This document shows, piece by piece, positions 4,392 through 5,234 of a stretch of DNA of 5,234 bases (positions are counted from its first letter, which is position 1; the number at the start of each line of letters is the position of its first letter). The stretch lies in NCBI GenBank assembly GCA_029260955.1, contig JAJDCF010000111.1:1-5234 (forward strand), read 5' to 3'. A model generated the notes under the pieces. The model was not told where the DNA came from. It was given only the letters and a program-made list of their open reading frames with translations, and did no database searches. Source of the stretch: Patescibacteria group bacterium. GTDB taxonomy: Bacteria > Patescibacteriota > Gracilibacteria > UM-FILTER-43-11. Made by a program: the position numbers and the translations under genes.

Positions 4392-5021
4392 CTAGTGAAT
4401 AGCGTGAAGTTTTGCGCATGCATTCGCAAATGCATGTTGAAAGCTTCCCTCGACAGCATCATCTTCCCATTTTGAATGAAATTCGTAGTAAAGAGCGTGA
4501 ATGTCTACTTCACCTTCACTGAGCAATTTATTTCCTATTGCAACAATCAACCAGTAATTCCTTTGCTCAGGCGGGATATATAAATTCTTATCATTCTTTT
4601 CTTGCCCGTCTTGGTATCTTTTTAATTTAGATTGAAATGGAGCCTTTTGATCTTCCGGCAGTCTAAATTGTGGTGATTTGTCATCAGATGTAGATTGCAC
4701 TTCTCTATTTGCCCTCATAACCGCCTCAGTAATTTGGTCTGCCACGTTACGTATGCGTCCCCTAGAAAGTGGATTTGGATCTTTTTGTTCAATGGCATCG
4801 TTTATAAATTGTGGCAAACCATCAAGAATTGCCGGACCATAGCCCGCTTCTGAAAGTCGAGCACGAAGCCCTTTTACCATTCTTTCTTTTATGGCTTTTC
4901 TAGTTTCCTCATCTGCTAAATCGTAATCAGCGAGTACATTAACATTTTCCGCCTCAGGGCGGCCTTGATTAATTGCAGCTGTTAGGAGTTCTTCAGTAAT
5001 TGTGTATAAATCAGTCGACAT
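4392..5021 (-). CDS. Hypothetical 209-aa cytoplasmic protein
   Basis: I do not recognise this protein. It has no signal peptide or membrane segment. Residues about 36-110 are charged and probably helical (RKAIKERMVKGLRARLSEAG at 41-60; IRNVADQITEAVMRANREV at 90-108). A hydrophilic, probably disordered linker follows (110-145). The C-terminal part, 148-209, looks compact, with aromatic and hydrophobic residues: YIPPEQRNYWLIVAIGNKL, then DIHALYYEFHSKW, then a histidine-containing end AKLHAIH. It could be two small domains joined by a linker. A strong own promoter at 5047-5075, an uninterrupted frame and a well-placed ATG (5021-5019) support it as a real gene. There is no Shine-Dalgarno. It converges on the SLH gene with 103 bases between. 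Nothing in the sequence or neighbourhood reveals its role. Confidence 0.72.
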   Translation of the reverse strand: MSTDLYTITEELLTAAINQGRPEAENVNVLADYDLADEETRKAIKERMVKGLRARLSEAGYGPAILDGLPQFINDAIEQKDPNPLSRGRIRNVADQITEAVMRANREVQSTSDDKSPQFRLPEDQKAPFQSKLKRYQDGQEKNDKNLYIPPEQRNYWLIVAIGNKLLSEGEVDIHALYYEFHSKWEDDAVEGSFQHAFANACAKLHAIH

Positions 5022-5046
5022 ATATATTATTTACTAATTGAGTTAT

Positions 5047-5075
5047 ACTATATATATAATCGTAGGTTATGTCAA
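5047..5075 (-). promoter_or_regulatory. Sigma70-type promoter of the 209-aa gene
   Basis: Read on the minus strand: perfect -35 TTGACA (5075-5070), 17-base spacer, -10 TATAGT (5052-5047), then 25 bases to the ATG at 5021. The spacer and -10 region are a TATA alternation, as in the promoter at 1885-1912. Confidence 0.78.
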
Positions 5076-5161
5076 TGGCAAGAGAGGTGCTTATGTCACT
5101 TCCATCCCATTAACCTTCTTAGATAGTATATGCGCATCGTAGATAATTGGAATTTGGCTGA

Positions 5162-5234
5162 TTAAGCTTCTTCCTCGTCAGCCCTTTTAATCATACTCCA
5201 GCCGCTTTCGTTATCACCTTCTATTGTGTATCCC
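5162..5234 (-). CDS. C-terminal end of an unidentified protein (partial)
   Basis: An open frame enters from the right edge on the minus strand and ends at TAA (5164-5162). The visible 23 residues end ESGWSMIKRADEEEA, an acidic tail typical of a real C-terminus. It points the same way as the neighbouring 209-aa gene, which nevertheless has its own promoter 87 bases further on. Too little is visible to identify it, and a chance open frame of this length is possible. Confidence 0.45.
   Translation of the reverse strand, partial: GYTIEGDNESGWSMIKRADEEEA

Noticed and set aside
5076..5161. A fourth, degenerate copy of the intergenic repeat near 5086-5110
   Set aside because: Only short words (GTGCTT, CTTCCAT) match, in the wrong relative order and orientation.

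Overview
The window looks like an AT-rich bacterial chromosome segment made of small, mostly single-gene units. An organism of the candidate phyla radiation (Patescibacteria) fits best. The pointers are a short secreted protein with one SLH domain of the kind common in those genomes, a stripped-down pyruvate kinase-like protein, and many unrecognised small genes. This is a soft inference, because no rRNA, ribosomal protein or other phylogenetic marker is present. TGA is used as a normal stop (end of the kinase at 1519-1521), so there is no sign of the UGA-glycine code of some of these lineages.

Layout. Positions 1-492 (minus strand) hold a two-gene operon: a 51-residue lysine-rich protein followed, after 6 bases, by a GNAT acetyltransferase that runs off the left edge. 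A sigma70-type promoter (534-562) with palindromes in and just downstream of it drives the pair. The gene order and operator-like palindromes suggest a GNAT toxin-antitoxin module. Positions 658-1521 (plus) encode an aminoglycoside-phosphotransferase-fold kinase that converges, 5 bases apart, on a 110-residue cysteine-containing protein of unknown function (1527-1859, minus). Positions 1965-2852 (minus) encode a 295-residue protein of unknown N-terminal fold, whose C-terminus resembles the C-terminal DNA-binding domain of RNA polymerase alpha. Divergent from it, 3001-3738 (plus) encodes a pyruvate kinase barrel that lacks both the B (lid) domain and the C-terminal domain. Next comes a secreted single-SLH protein (3830-4288, plus). 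Convergent with it is an unrecognised 209-residue protein (4392-5021, minus), and finally the last 23 codons of another minus-strand gene (5162 to the right edge).

Two architectural features cut across the genes. First, a repeat of about 26-35 bases with the core CCATGCTACACTCAGAAGC occurs three times in the same orientation (610-644, 1941-1966, 2920-2954), always between genes. It cuts the left half of the window into cassette-like units and looks a little like the 3' end of a tRNA gene followed by a conserved tail. Second, nearly every gene has its own close-to-consensus promoter placed 20-25 bases (41 for the GNAT operon) before the start codon, and none of the eight visible starts has a recognisable Shine-Dalgarno sequence.

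The genes do not form one pathway. The picture is an accessory region assembled from independently transcribed units: a likely toxin-antitoxin pair, a small-molecule kinase, a possible DNA- or polymerase-binding protein, a degenerate or repurposed glycolytic enzyme and a cell-surface protein. No mobile-element enzyme, CRISPR array, rRNA or tRNA gene was found. No stretch longer than 165 bases lacks a gene.
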